From Polaromonas sp. JS666 (GTDB lineage Bacteria > Pseudomonadota > Gammaproteobacteria > Burkholderiales > Burkholderiaceae_C), in contig NZ_FNHX01000002.1 of the NCBI RefSeq assembly GCF_900103405.1, positions 624,496 through 688,495 on the forward strand: a stretch of DNA of 64,000 nt. The letters are read 5' to 3'. Positions within the stretch are counted from its first letter, which is position 1, and each line of letters begins with the position of its first letter. Below, in pieces: positions 42,691-54,499 of the stretch. A program made the position numbers and the translations under genes. The notes beneath the pieces are model-generated. The model was not told the origin of the DNA and ran no database searches. It worked only from the letters and a program-made list of their open reading frames with translations.

Positions 42691-43392
42691 TTACTTGGAG
42701 GTGTTGCAGGTGATGCCTGCAGGGCACGGTTTGTAGCTGGCCGCCGCGCGGTCCTTGGCCTCGCGCCGCTCCTCGGCGAACTTCTTGTCCGCCTCCGCCT
42801 GCTCCTTCACCGAGCGCGCCTCGGTGGCCGCCAGGCTCTTCTGCACCTTTTCGTCGTGCTTGCGCACCTTCTCGCCGTAGTCGCTGGCCTGTAGCGTCAG
42901 CTTGGGCGGCACGGCCTTGCTGGCCGACGCTGCGGAATTCGGGGCGGGAGCTTTCTGCGCGGTCTGCGAGGTGCCATTCACGCAAACGACGTGATTCAGA
43001 TCGACGCTTTGGGGTCGGTCGGCCTTGTCACGGTAGCTCAGGCCTTCCGCCCAATGCTGCCCATCTTCGTAGCGATCTTTGGTGCTGGCCCATACCCGCA
43101 GGGAGTCGATGTTGTCGGGGTCCAAGGCCTTCTTCAGCGCATAGTCATTCGAAAGGGACTCACCCACGAACCAGTTGGCCCGGATTTCCTCCCGGGATGG
43201 GATTCGCCAGCCGGGGCCCAGTCCTGCGCACCGCGCTTCGGCGTTCGCGTAGCTCACTTTGGCATCCGCGTAGATCGGCTTCGCCGTGCTGGGCCGCGCC
43301 CAACTGAGCCCCCGGCTCTGGTAGGCGACGTCGGGTGCGGCCTGGGCGGCCAGTGCGAAGCAGGCGGTAGTCAGGGCGAGGAAGCAGCGCAT
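42691..43392 (-). CDS. Secreted hypothetical protein with DUF1566-like segment and charged C-terminal helix
   Basis: 233 residues from the ATG at 43392. A signal peptide (MRCFLALTTACFALAAQA) precedes a segment with AGLGPGWRIPSREEIRANWF and RVWASTKDRYEDGQHWAEGL, recalling DUF1566-type domains. An Ala/Pro linker leads to a long charged helix (about 180-220, EQAEADKKFAEERREAKDRA) and a final Cys pair CPAGITCNTSK. It lies 116 bases upstream of the short YD protein on the same strand and may be co-expressed with it. Function unknown. Confidence 0.65.
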   Translation of the reverse strand: MRCFLALTTACFALAAQAAPDVAYQSRGLSWARPSTAKPIYADAKVSYANAEARCAGLGPGWRIPSREEIRANWFVGESLSNDYALKKALDPDNIDSLRVWASTKDRYEDGQHWAEGLSYRDKADRPQSVDLNHVVCVNGTSQTAQKAPAPNSAASASKAVPPKLTLQASDYGEKVRKHDEKVQKSLAATEARSVKEQAEADKKFAEERREAKDRAAASYKPCPAGITCNTSK

Positions 43393-43658
43393 GGGAAAAA
43401 TCTCCGGATGGTTGGCTGGGGAATGTCGTTCATCTGCCGGGCAGAACGGAAGCGCGCTTGTCACTGGTACATCGGCGCGCTTTGTGCATGTAACGGCGGC
43501 TCCTGAGAGATGGGGTTAGGATTGAAATCCCGTGTTGTGTCAAATTGTAACGCGACCAAACCTGATCGTAGCAGCCGAGTTGCTGGCTGCCAGGCCATTG
43601 CATGTCTGCAAAGTTTTTTGCGATGCCCACCACTCCACGTCTTTGAATGGCTGTTGAA

Positions 43659-43677
43659 TTGCGCTGAAGTCTGACCC
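43659..43677 (-). repeat. Dispersed repeat, locus 3
   Basis: The complement, GGGTCAGACTTCAGCGCAA, is identical to 20910-20928 over all 19 bases, and the following AATTCAACA matches locus 2 (21788-21796). It abuts the IS3-like remnant, suggesting that the repeat is an insertion-element end or its usual target surroundings. Confidence 0.65.
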
Positions 43678-43696
43678 AAGGGGGTGCAGACATTAA

Positions 43697-43725
43697 CTTG
43701 GACTGGTTTATGACCTAAGTCCAAG
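43697..43725. repeat. Inverted repeat at the IS remnant end
   Basis: CTTGGACT (43697-43704) and AGTCCAAG (43718-43725) are perfect inverted repeats around the transposase stop codon. The next bases outward, on the complement, read TTAATGTCTGCACCCCC, like the terminal part of an IS3-family element. Confidence 0.5.
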
Positions 43726-43790
43726 GCTCTCTCGGTAGTCGATGGGGCTGAGAGAAGCCAAGAGAGATCTTGATCCGCTCTATCCCGATA
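43708..43790 (-). pseudogene. IS3-family transposase (OrfB) C-terminal fragment, frameshifted
   Basis: Minus-strand 43752-43708 translates to LSPIDYRESLGLRS followed by stop, the typical C-terminus of IS3-family integrase-type transposases (…SLG-LSP-YR). The preceding bases give ERIKISLGF in another frame, joined by a one-base insertion. Nothing further upstream continues the gene, so only the tail of the element remains. Confidence 0.65.
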
Positions 43791-43833
43791 GATGGCCGGA
43801 ACTGCCTGGATTGCAGCGGACGTCCAGAAACGA

Positions 43834-43859
43834 AAAAGCCCCTTCTCAGAGGGGCTTTT
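43834..43859. terminator. Bidirectional terminator after the tRNA operon
   Basis: AAAAGCCCCT and AGGGGCTTTT (43834-43843, 43850-43859) form a 10-bp stem with a six-base loop. It lies 42 bases beyond tRNA-Asp on the minus strand and should end the tRNA transcript. Confidence 0.85.
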
Positions 43860-43901
43860 CGATTTTCAGGGGACCTTGAAGGACCTTGCTGAACCTAATA
43901 A

Positions 43902-43978
43902 TGGCGGAGTGGACGGGACTCGAACCCGCGACCCCCGGCGTGACAGGCCGGTATTCTAACCAACTGAACTACCACTCC
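43902..43978 (-). tRNA. tRNA-Asp (GTC)
   Basis: 77 bases including encoded CCA. The minus strand starts GGAGTGGTAGTTCAGTTGG, has the anticodon stem-loop CCGGCCTGTCACGCCGG with anticodon GTC, T-arm GGGTTCGAGTCCC, and ends CCACTCCGCCA. Last of three tRNAs downstream of gltX. Confidence 0.96.
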
Positions 43979-44081
43979 TGGTAGTGACAACATTTGCTCT
44001 TTCGAGCCAAGTCGCCTGCCCTTGCGGACCGGCGGTTGTCAACTTGCGCCTTGGGCATCACGCGCGAGGCGTGACGAATGC

Positions 44082-44157
44082 TGGCGACCCCACGGGGATT
44101 CGAACCCCGGTACTCACCGTGAAAGGGTGATGTCCTAGGCCTCTAGACGATGGGGTC
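44082..44157 (-). tRNA. tRNA-Glu (TTC)
   Basis: 76 bases including CCA. The minus strand starts GACCCCATCGTCTAGAGGCC, with anticodon loop CCTTTCACG (anticodon TTC), T-arm CGGGGTTCGAATCCCCG and end GGGGTCGCCA. It neighbours gltX, whose enzyme charges it. Confidence 0.96.
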
Positions 44158-44235
44158 AAAACCTTGGAACTTCCGGAACGGGCCCTGCTGTGACACAAGG
44201 ACCGCACAAACTCTCAAATTCTTCGCGACAAACTT

Positions 44236-44311
<76 letters not shown>

Positions 44312-44354
44312 TTCAAGCCATTGCAAGTTGCCCTGCAATTGTGTCGAGCCTTGA

Positions 44355-44384
44355 ATTATAGCCCGAAAATTCGGGCTTTTTCAA
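44355..44384 (-). promoter_or_regulatory. Promoter of the tRNA-Ala/Glu/Asp operon
   Basis: On the minus strand TTGAAA (44384-44379) and a perfect TATAAT (44360-44355) are 18 bases apart. The spacer is a palindrome (GCCCGAA/TTCGGGC) that may also act as a weak gltX terminator. The -35 box begins only four bases after the gltX stop codon. Confidence 0.75.
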
Positions 44385-44388
44385 ATCT

Positions 44389-45795
44389 TCAAACAAGCTT
44401 GAGTCGGGACACCACATCTTCGCGTTTCATGAGCTCCAGAATCGCGTCCAGCGAAGGGGTTTGCGGCGTGCCCAGCACCAGCACACGCACCGGCATGGCG
44501 AGCTGCGGCATCTTCAGGCCGGTGTCGGCCAGCACCTGTTTGATGGCCGCGGAGATCGCGGGCTTGCTCCACTCGGCGCTGCCCAGGGCGTCGGCCAGTT
44601 TGGCCAGCGCGGGGCGCACAGCCTCAGTGACATGCGTGGCCAGGTCTTCGGCGGCGGGCTGGCCGCCGGTGACCAGGCGCTGCAGCCAGCCGGCCAGTTC
44701 CACCAACGTGCTGCAGCGGTCCTTGAACAGGCCGCAGCCGCGCGCGATCCAGGCCGCGTCCTGGCCCGTGATGCCTTGCGCCGCGAGAAAAGGAACGACC
44801 GCTTCGGCGAGCTTGTCGTCGGCCATGGCCTTGAGGTGCTGGGCATTGACCCAGCGTAGCTTGGCTTCGTCGAACTGCGCGGCGCTCTTGCCCAGGTGGT
44901 CCAGGTTGAACCAGGTGATGAACTGTTCGCGGCTGAAGATTTCATCGTCGCCGTGGCTCCAGCCCAGGCGCGCCAGGTAGTTGACCATGGCGTCGGGCAA
45001 ATAGCCTTCAGCGGCATATTGCGTGACCGGCTTGGCACCGTTGCGCTTGCTGAGTTTTTCACCCTGCTCGTTGAGCACGGTCGGCAAATGGGCATAGACC
45101 GGCGGCTCCTTGCCCAGGGCCCTGAAGATGTTGATCTGGCGCGGCGTGTTGTTGACGTGGTCGTCACCGCGTATCACATGGGTCATGCCCATGTCGATGT
45201 CGTCGACCACCACGCAGAAGTTGTAAGTCGGCGTGCCGTCGGGGCGCGCAATGACCAGGTCGTCGAGTTCGTCGTTGCTGATCTCGATGCGGCCCTTGAC
45301 CTTGTCGTCCCAGACCACGCTGCCGCCCTGCGGGTTCATGAAGCGCAGCACCGGCTGCACGCCTTCAGGCACGGGCGGCAGGGTCTTGCCGGGCGCGGGG
45401 CGCCAGGTGCCGTCGTAGCGCGGTTTTTCCTTGGCGGCCATCTGCTTTTCGCGCAGGGCGTCAAGCTCGGCCACGCTCATGTAGCAGGGATAGACCAGGC
45501 CGTCGGCGCGCATCTGCGCAAGCACGGCCTTGTAGCGGTCCATGCGCTGCATCTGGAAGAAGGGGCCCTCGTCATGGTTCAGGCCCAGCCAGCGCATGCC
45601 TTCGATGATCACGTCGACGGCCTCCTGGCTGGAGCGTTCCACATCGGTGTCTTCGATGCGCAGGACGAAGTCGCCGCCGGTGGCGCGGGCAAAGGCCCAC
45701 GGGTAGAGCGCGGAGCGGATGTTGCCGAGGTGGATGAAGCCGGTCGGTGAAGGGGCGAAGCGGGTGCGGGTCTTTTGCGTCATTTGAACTGTCAT
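44389..45795 (-). CDS. gltX: Glutamyl-tRNA synthetase
   Basis: 468 residues, class I aminoacyl-tRNA synthetase that charges tRNA-Glu. The HIGH-type motif is [20 protein letters not shown] and the KMSKS-type motif [13 protein letters not shown]. The N-terminal catalytic domain and the helical anticodon-binding domain are both complete. The first ATG (45795) overlaps the metZ stop by four bases; a second Met at 45783 is possible. The cognate tRNA-Glu gene lies just downstream on the same strand, with its own promoter. Confidence 0.96.
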   Translation of the reverse strand: MTVQMTQKTRTRFAPSPTGFIHLGNIRSALYPWAFARATGGDFVLRIEDTDVERSSQEAVDVIIEGMRWLGLNHDEGPFFQMQRMDRYKAVLAQMRADGLVYPCYMSVAELDALREKQMAAKEKPRYDGTWRPAPGKTLPPVPEGVQPVLRFMNPQGGSVVWDDKVKGRIEISNDELDDLVIARPDGTPTYNFCVVVDDIDMGMTHVIRGDDHVNNTPRQINIFRALGKEPPVYAHLPTVLNEQGEKLSKRNGAKPVTQYAAEGYLPDAMVNYLARLGWSHGDDEIFSREQFITWFNLDHLGKSAAQFDEAKLRWVNAQHLKAMADDKLAEAVVPFLAAQGITGQDAAWIARGCGLFKDRCSTLVELAGWLQRLVTGGQPAAEDLATHVTEAVRPALAKLADALGSAEWSKPAISAAIKQVLADTGLKMPQLAMPVRVLVLGTPQTPSLDAILELMKREDVVSRLKLV

Positions 45796-47009
45796 GCGAT
45801 GCGGTCCAGGCCGCGGGAAAGGTCGGCCTTGATGTCGTCCACGTGGTCCAGCCCGACGGCCACGCGCAGCAGGCCCTGGCCTATGCCGGCGGCCTGGCGC
45901 TGCTCTTCGCTGAGGCGCCCGTGCGAGGTGGTAGCCGAATGGCTGATGATGGTCTTGGTGTCGCCCAGGTTGGTGGCGATGCTGAGCACCTGCGTGCTGT
46001 TGATGACCTGGAAGGCGTTGGCGCGCGCTGCCTCAGGTGTGTCGCCGCGCACGTCGAAGGACAGCACCGCGCCGCCCAGCCCCGACTGCTGGCGCATGGC
46101 CAGCTCGTGCTGCGGGTGCGAGGCCAGGCCCGGGTAGTAGACGCGCTTGACGGCGGGCTGGGTTTCCAGCCACTGCGCGACGGCCAATGCGTTGGCACTC
46201 TGGGCCTGCATGCGTATGCCCAGCGTCTCCAGCCCCTTGAGCACGACCCAGGCGTTAAAGGGCGCCAGCGTCATGCCGGCGGTGCGCACAATCGGGCCGA
46301 ACACGTCGACGATGAGCTTGGACGGGCCGCACAGCGCGCCCGCCATCACGCGGCCCTGGCCGTCCAGGTACTTGGTGCCGGAATGCATGATCAGGTCGGC
46401 GCCGAACTCCACCGGCCGCTGCAGGGCCGGCGAGCAAAAGCAGTTGTCGACCGCGAGCAACGCGCCCACGCTGTGCGCCAGGTCGGCGAGCGCGCGGATG
46501 TCGCACACTTCCGTCAGCGGGTTCGTCGGCGTTTCGGCGAACAGCAGCTTGGTGCCGGGGCGCAGGGCGGCCTTCCACTCGCGGATGTCGGTCTGCGAGA
46601 CGAAGGTGGTTTCCACGCCGAACTTGCCGAACTCGCGGCCTATCAGGGCGATGGTCGATCCGAACATGGAGCGCGAGCAGATCACATGGTCGCCGGCCTT
46701 GAGCAGGCCCATGCACATCATGAGGATGGCGCCCATGCCGGTGGAGGCGCCTATGGCCGCTTCCGTGCCCTCGAGCGCGGCGAGGCGGCGCTCAAAACTC
46801 GTGACCGTGGGGTTGGAGGTGCGGCCGTAGGTGTAGCCCTCGGTCGGATCGGCAAAACGCCGCGCCGAGGTCTCGGCATCGGGCTGCACAAAACCACTGG
46901 TCAGGTACAGCGCCTCGGAGTTTTCGCCGTGCTGGCTGGGCTCCAGCGCCACGCGCACGGCCAGCGTGTCGCGGTGCAAGTTGTCGGGCAGTTTTCTTTT
47001 GCTGGTCAT
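45792..47009 (-). CDS. metZ: O-succinylhomoserine sulfhydrylase
   Basis: 405 residues, a PLP enzyme of the Cys/Met metabolism family that makes homocysteine from O-succinylhomoserine and sulfide. The PLP lysine lies in [20 protein letters not shown]; the conserved [22 protein letters not shown] and [20 protein letters not shown] segments are present. It lies two bases behind purF and overlaps gltX by four. Betaproteobacteria commonly carry metZ next to purF. Use of O-acetylhomoserine is possible but less likely from the gene order. Confidence 0.93.
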   Translation of the reverse strand: MTSKRKLPDNLHRDTLAVRVALEPSQHGENSEALYLTSGFVQPDAETSARRFADPTEGYTYGRTSNPTVTSFERRLAALEGTEAAIGASTGMGAILMMCMGLLKAGDHVICSRSMFGSTIALIGREFGKFGVETTFVSQTDIREWKAALRPGTKLLFAETPTNPLTEVCDIRALADLAHSVGALLAVDNCFCSPALQRPVEFGADLIMHSGTKYLDGQGRVMAGALCGPSKLIVDVFGPIVRTAGMTLAPFNAWVVLKGLETLGIRMQAQSANALAVAQWLETQPAVKRVYYPGLASHPQHELAMRQQSGLGGAVLSFDVRGDTPEAARANAFQVINSTQVLSIATNLGDTKTIISHSATTSHGRLSEEQRQAAGIGQGLLRVAVGLDHVDDIKADLSRGLDRIA

Positions 47010-47011
47010 GC

Positions 47012-48532
<1,521 letters not shown>

Positions 48533-48566
48533 GGTGTTCCGATCATGATGAGTTGACTCTTCAAAG

Positions 48567-49052
48567 TTAGGTTAAATATTTCGCAAACTGTTCGGGCAAC
48601 ACCGGCTTCAGGGCTTTGAGCGTGGCCGCCAGCACCGGCGCGCCTTTCGATTCCCGCCACCAGTCGCTGGTTTTCAGCGCCGTCATATCGATCACCACGG
48701 TCGCGGCCAGCAACAACACCACGCCGCGCAGCACGCCGAACGCGGCGCCCAGCACGCGGTCCACGGGCGCCAGGCCGACCGCGGCCACCAGCTTCTTGAT
48801 CAAAAACGCCAGCAGCCCCGCCGCGAACACCGCGGCGATAAAAATCAGCACAAACGCCGCCGCGTAACGCACCGGGTCGGCAGCCGACTGCACGGGCAAT
48901 CGGGCAGCCAGGTCGGGCGCAAACCATTGCGCCGCAAAAAACGACACCACCCAGCCCAGCACCGACAACACCTCGTAAACCAAGCCGCGCCATGCGCCCA
49001 GCAGCATGGAAAAAACCAGCACCCCCCCAAAAATCCAGTCAACAGCCGCCAC
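48567..49052 (-). CDS. cvpA: CvpA-family membrane protein
   Basis: 161 residues with four hydrophobic segments (DWIFGGVLVFSMLLGAWRGL; VLSVLGWVVSFFAAQWF; AFVLIFIAAVFAAGLLAFLI; AAFGVLRGVVLLLAATVVID). CvpA is linked to colicin V export in E. coli, purine synthesis and envelope stress; the precise role is unknown. It sits between the SPOR protein gene (6-base gap) and purF (34-base gap), the classic arrangement. Confidence 0.92.
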   Translation of the reverse strand: MAAVDWIFGGVLVFSMLLGAWRGLVYEVLSVLGWVVSFFAAQWFAPDLAARLPVQSAADPVRYAAAFVLIFIAAVFAAGLLAFLIKKLVAAVGLAPVDRVLGAAFGVLRGVVLLLAATVVIDMTALKTSDWWRESKGAPVLAATLKALKPVLPEQFAKYLT

Positions 49053-49058
49053 GGATCA

Positions 49059-49853
49059 TTACAAGGTCAGGATGGCGGCGGGCAAATCAAGGGCCTTGAT
49101 TTTTCCGGCCGCTTTTTCCGCCTCGGCCTTGGTGGCAAATGGGCCCACACGGACCCGTATGCGCTTGCCGTCCTTGGTTTCCGCGACCTGCGTATAGGTT
49201 TTCAGCCCGGCTTTTTCGAGTTTCAGGCGCGCCTCGCGCGCCTTGGCGACGTCGGCAAAGGCGCCCACCTGCACCACAAGGCGGCCTTCGGCCTCGGCAG
49301 CGGCCGGCTTGACGGCCGGCGGCGTGGTGCCGTTGAGCAAGGCGCTGGCGCGGGCGGCGTCGGTATTGGCGACGGGCTTGGGTTCGGGCTTGGCGGCCGG
49401 TTTGGGCTCAGGCTTGGGCGCCGGCTTTGCCTCGGGTTTGGGCTCGGGTTTGGTTTCGGGCTTGGCGACGGCCGGTGCGGACGCGGCGGCGGCAGGCTTG
49501 GACGGCAGGATTTCTTCCTTGGGCGCCAGGCTGGCGGCGGCGGCCACCTTTTCGGTGGGCGCGGCAGGGGTGGGCGCAGGCGCGGGGGCCGTGGCGGTCG
49601 GCGCAGCCGGCACGGTCAGCGGCTTGACCGTGGCCTTGCCGGGAATTTCGATGGGGATGTCGACCGGGATGGGCCGGGGCTGGGTGTCAAACAGCAGCGG
49701 GAAACCCACCACGCCTATGAGCACCAGCACGGCCGAGCCGATCAGCCGGTGCTTGGCGCGCTTGCGCATCACTTCCACGCTTTCCGGTTGAGCGGCTGGC
49801 CCGGCATTGGGGGCAGTGTTGGCGCCGCCCCGGCGGAAGTTGAAAAACGGCAT
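49059..49853 (-). CDS. SPOR-domain septal protein (DedD-like)
   Basis: 264 residues. A cytoplasmic tail with GG and Pro residues precedes a single membrane helix (RLIGSAVLVLIGVVGFPLLF, about 36-55). A long Pro/Ala/Lys linker carries PEPKPEAKPAPKPEPKP repeats, and a C-terminal SPOR domain (about 187-264, LVVQVGAFADVAKAREARLK; VRVGPFATKAEAEKAAGKIK) binds denuded septal peptidoglycan. Position between folC and cvpA matches dedD. The low-complexity linker makes length variation likely among strains. Confidence 0.9.
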   Translation of the reverse strand: MPFFNFRRGGANTAPNAGPAAQPESVEVMRKRAKHRLIGSAVLVLIGVVGFPLLFDTQPRPIPVDIPIEIPGKATVKPLTVPAAPTATAPAPAPTPAAPTEKVAAAASLAPKEEILPSKPAAAASAPAVAKPETKPEPKPEAKPAPKPEPKPAAKPEPKPVANTDAARASALLNGTTPPAVKPAAAEAEGRLVVQVGAFADVAKAREARLKLEKAGLKTYTQVAETKDGKRIRVRVGPFATKAEAEKAAGKIKALDLPAAILTL

Positions 49854-49922
49854 GGTGTGGCTTGAATCCGATAAGGGTGACGTTAGCGGTGAGCGTGGGC
49901 TGAAAGCCCTCCAAAAACCGCT

Positions 49923-51233
49923 TCAGGGGGCCAGGTGCGGGGCCGAAAGACGCGGCACGCCGTCCTTCAAAATGCCGCCCACCGTGTAGAACGAGCCGAA
50001 CACGACAATTCTATCAGCGGGGGTTGCGGCCTTGACCGCCGCCTGCAGCGCCGCTTCGGGGGAGGCGTAGCTGCCGGCGGTGGCATCGGGCCGGGTGTTG
50101 GCGGCCGTCCAGCGAGCCTGCAAATCGGCCGCCGTGGCGGCCCGCGGCGTCGGCAAATCGGTGAAATACCACTTGTCGATCAGCGGCGAAACACGCGCCA
50201 GCATGGGGGCCAGGTCCTTGTCGGCCATGGCGCCGAACACCGCATGGGTGCAGGGGTAAAAACCCATGGCGTCGAGGTTTTCGGCCAGCGCGGCCACCGA
50301 ATGCGGGTTGTGCGCCACGTCCAGCACCAGCGTGGGCTGGCCGGGCACGATCTGGAAACGGCCGGGCAGCTCGACCATGGACAGGCCGTTGCGCACCGCC
50401 TGGGCCGTCACCGGCAGGCGCTCGCGCAGCGCCGTCAGCGCCGCCAGCACACCCGAGGCATTGACCAGCTGGTTGGCGCCGCGCAGCGCCGGGTAAGCCA
50501 GGCCGGCATAACGCCGGCCGCGCCCGGCCCAGCCCCATTGCTGCTTGTCGCCCGAGAAATTGAAGTCGGCGCCGAAGCGCCACAAGTCAGCGCCTACTGT
50601 GGCGGCGTGGTCAACAATGCTTTGCGGCGGCATGGGGTCGCTCACGATGACAGGCTTGCCGGCGCGCATGATGCCGGCTTTTTCGCGGCCTATGCTTTCG
50701 CGGTCGGGGCCCAGGTATTCCATGTGGTCCAGGTCTATGCTGGTGATCACCGCGCAGTCGGCGTCCAGCATGTTGACGGCATCCAGCCGCCCGCCCAGGC
50801 CGACTTCCAGGATCACCACGTCCAGCTTCGCGTCGGCCAGCAGCTGCAGGATGGCCAGCGTGGTGAATTCAAAATAGGTCAGCGAAATCGCCTCGCCGCC
50901 CTGCGTGCGGGCCGCCTCGACACGCGCGAACTGGGCCACCAGGTCGGCCGCCTTGACGATGTCGCCGCGCACGCGGCAGCGCTCTTCAAAATGCACCAGG
51001 TGCGGTGAGGTGAAGACGCCGGTGCGGTAGCCGGCCTGCAGCAGGATGGCTTCGAGCATGGCGCAGGTCGAACCTTTGCCGTTGGTGCCGGCCACCGTGA
51101 TGATGGGGCAGTCAAAGGCCAGGCCCACGCGTTGGGCGACGGCGCTGATGCGCGTCAGGCCCATGTCTATGCCCACGGGGTGCAGGTGCTCGCAGTAGGC
51201 CAGCCAGTCGTCGAGAGTCTTGAGGTTTTGCAT
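49923..51233 (-). CDS. folC: Folylpolyglutamate synthase / dihydrofolate synthase
   Basis: 436 residues, a Mur-ligase-like bifunctional enzyme adding glutamate to dihydropteroate and to folates. The P-loop is ITVAGTNGKGSTCAMLEAIL; further landmarks are VILEVGLGGRLDAVN, SIDLDHMEYLGPDRESIGRE and LDVAHNPHSVAALAENL. The start at 51233 is the first ATG with a normal family N-terminus (LDDWLAYCEHLHPVGIDMGL). In many relatives accD precedes folC; here the upstream gene is a proline iminopeptidase. Confidence 0.95.
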   Translation of the reverse strand: MQNLKTLDDWLAYCEHLHPVGIDMGLTRISAVAQRVGLAFDCPIITVAGTNGKGSTCAMLEAILLQAGYRTGVFTSPHLVHFEERCRVRGDIVKAADLVAQFARVEAARTQGGEAISLTYFEFTTLAILQLLADAKLDVVILEVGLGGRLDAVNMLDADCAVITSIDLDHMEYLGPDRESIGREKAGIMRAGKPVIVSDPMPPQSIVDHAATVGADLWRFGADFNFSGDKQQWGWAGRGRRYAGLAYPALRGANQLVNASGVLAALTALRERLPVTAQAVRNGLSMVELPGRFQIVPGQPTLVLDVAHNPHSVAALAENLDAMGFYPCTHAVFGAMADKDLAPMLARVSPLIDKWYFTDLPTPRAATAADLQARWTAANTRPDATAGSYASPEAALQAAVKAATPADRIVVFGSFYTVGGILKDGVPRLSAPHLAP

Positions 51234-51281
51234 ACAACCAGCATTGTCGCGCAGGGGTCAAAACCCCTGCACTGGCCGGAC

Positions 51282-52729
<1,448 letters not shown>

Positions 52730-52956
52730 CCAGCACGCCTTGCGCGCCACACAAATAGGTGTTTTTTCACGTTTTTGGGCCAGTTTGGCCACGCTTTACA
52801 TGCTTCGGTGAGCTTTACAGCCGATTTACCGAACTCCAGGCCCCAAAACGGCTCTGACTTACTAAAATCGTTCCAGCCGCCAGAGCCGTCGCCCACACCA
52901 CGGGCAGCATCCTCCGGCGGCGCAACTTCAGCGATTTGCTGAAAAGGGGTTCAAAC

Positions 52957-53652
52957 ATGAAAAAAGCACTCGTCCTTTCCACCATCGCCGCGGCCGCAGG
53001 CCTTGCCGCCGTGCCCGCCTCCGCCATGGACATCCTGGCGCGGGTGATCTCCAGCACGCCGGTGGTGCAGCAGGTCGCTGTGCCGCGCCAGGTGTGCACC
53101 AACCAGCCGGTCGTCACGCAAAGCCCCAATTCCGGCGCAGGTGCCTTGATGGGCGCCCTGGCCGGCGGCGCGGCCGGCAATGCCATCGGCAACGGCGGCG
53201 GCCGTGCGGTGGCCACGGTGATAGGCCTGGTCGGCGGCGCCATGATCGGCGACCGCATCGAGGGCAACAACACCCAGGTCCAGAACATGCAGCAATGCAC
53301 GACGCAGACCTATTACGAAAACCGCCCCAGCCACTACAACGTGGTCTATGAATACCAGGGCACGCAGTACAGCACCCAGATGGCCAACGACCCCGGCCAG
53401 TACGTGCGCCTGCAGGTCACGCCGGTCGGGGCCATGGCGCCCGCGCCGCAAACCTTCCAGTCCGCGCCCCAGCAGCCCCAGGCCTATGTGCAGCCGGCGC
53501 CGGAACCTGTCTACGTGCAGCCGGCCTATGTGCAGCCCGTGGTCTATCCGGCCTACTACCCCCGGCCCTACTACGCGCCTTACTACGCCCCCATAGGCGT
53601 GTCGCTGAACTTCGGCTACAGCCGGGGCTACGGCCACCACCACTGGCGCTAA
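52957..53652 (+). CDS. Secreted glycine-zipper 2TM-domain protein
   Basis: 231 residues from the ATG at 52957 (AAAAGGGG upstream). A signal peptide (ALVLSTIAAAAGLAAVPASA) is followed by a Gly-rich 2TM zipper (GALMGALAGGAAGNAIGNGG; VIGLVGGAMIGDRIEGN, about 65-105), as in SlyB/Rick_17kDa proteins. A Gln/Tyr/Pro-rich tail has VQPA repeats and GYSRGYGHHHWR at the end. No lipobox Cys is seen. Likely outer-membrane associated; role in envelope stress is inferred only from family. A strong terminator follows. Confidence 0.85.
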   Translation: MKKALVLSTIAAAAGLAAVPASAMDILARVISSTPVVQQVAVPRQVCTNQPVVTQSPNSGAGALMGALAGGAAGNAIGNGGGRAVATVIGLVGGAMIGDRIEGNNTQVQNMQQCTTQTYYENRPSHYNVVYEYQGTQYSTQMANDPGQYVRLQVTPVGAMAPAPQTFQSAPQQPQAYVQPAPEPVYVQPAYVQPVVYPAYYPRPYYAPYYAPIGVSLNFGYSRGYGHHHWR

Positions 53653-53675
53653 GCCGGCCGGTTCCGGCTGAATCA

Positions 53676-53704
53676 AAAAAGGGGCGTTATCAACGCCCCT
53701 TTTT
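53676..53704. terminator. Bidirectional terminator between convergent genes
   Basis: GGGGCGTT (53681-53688) and AACGCCCC (53692-53699) with a three-base loop, A-run before and T-run after. It serves both the glycine-zipper gene and the convergent anti-sigma gene (53726). Confidence 0.9.
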
Positions 53705-53725
53705 GCTGCCCGCCTGGAATGACCC

Positions 53726-54499
53726 TCACTTCGGCGTTTCCAGGAGTGCGCCCTTGAAAAGCACCGGCCCGGTCGGCCCGCTGCCCGGCGGCACGCCGCC
53801 CTTGGGCTCCAGTGTGATTGCCAGCGTCGGCACCTGCCGCATGTCGGTACCCGCGGCAGCCAGGCGAACCACCGGGTCGGCATTGAGCACACCCAGCGAT
53901 TTGGGCGCCGCGCCGGGCGGCAGGGCCCACAGCTCCAGCGATTTGTCGGCTTGTTCCCGAAAGCCGCCCACGCGTTTGAGCACCAGCGTCTTGTTTTTCG
54001 GGTCAAAAGTTACCAGCAGCGAGGCCGAGGCCTTGTCGTCGGTCAACACGGCCACGTATTCAATTTCCGGCGTGGCCGTCAATCTGGCCGACAGCTCGCC
54101 GACCTGCCCGCTGAGCCGCGAGTTCACATTGAGCCCGACCACAACGGCCAGCACCGCCGCCAGCGCGCCCGCCGCACTCATGCCGCGCCACAAACCCAGG
54201 CTGGCCCACCAGCCGCCCGCCGCCGGCGCGGCACCGCGCGCGGCCTGCATGGCGCGCGCCTCCTTGTCGGCCCTGACGAGGTTTTCAATACGCGTCCAGA
54301 CCGCCGGGCTGGGCGCCGCCTGCGGCTGCAGTTCGGCCACGGAAGCCAGCCGGCTTTGCCAGACCAGTGCCGCGGCGCGCAAGGTGGCGTTGTCGCGCGC
54401 CAGCGCCTCAAAACGACGGCGCGCGCCGCCACGCAAAGTGCCCAGCGCATAGCTGGCCGCGAGCTGCTCCATCAGGGCGGGGTTGTTCTGGATGTTCAT
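53726..54499 (-). CDS. Anti-sigma factor (RskA-like)
   Basis: 257 residues from the ATG at 54499. An N-terminal sigma-binding region (QLAASYALGTLRGGARRRFE, no zinc HxxxCxxC motif), one membrane helix (GMSAAGALAAVLAVVVGLNV, about 105-125) and a C-terminal RskA domain ending with SGPTGPVLFKGALL. It overlaps the sigma gene by four bases (ATGA), so the pair is coupled. The signal is unknown; oxidative or envelope stress is typical of relatives. Confidence 0.88.
   Translation of the reverse strand: MNIQNNPALMEQLAASYALGTLRGGARRRFEALARDNATLRAAALVWQSRLASVAELQPQAAPSPAVWTRIENLVRADKEARAMQAARGAAPAAGGWWASLGLWRGMSAAGALAAVLAVVVGLNVNSRLSGQVGELSARLTATPEIEYVAVLTDDKASASLLVTFDPKNKTLVLKRVGGFREQADKSLELWALPPGAAPKSLGVLNADPVVRLAAAGTDMRQVPTLAITLEPKGGVPPGSGPTGPVLFKGALLETPK

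Larger units (their letters stand above)
43393..43901. other. Gene-free junction with IS and repeat remnants
   Basis: The 509 bases between the secreted hypothetical gene and tRNA-Asp hold no intact gene. They contain dispersed repeat locus 3 (43659-43677), an IS3-type transposase remnant (43708-43790) and a bidirectional terminator (43834-43859). The minus frames at 43430-43724 are not protein-like. Confidence 0.6.
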
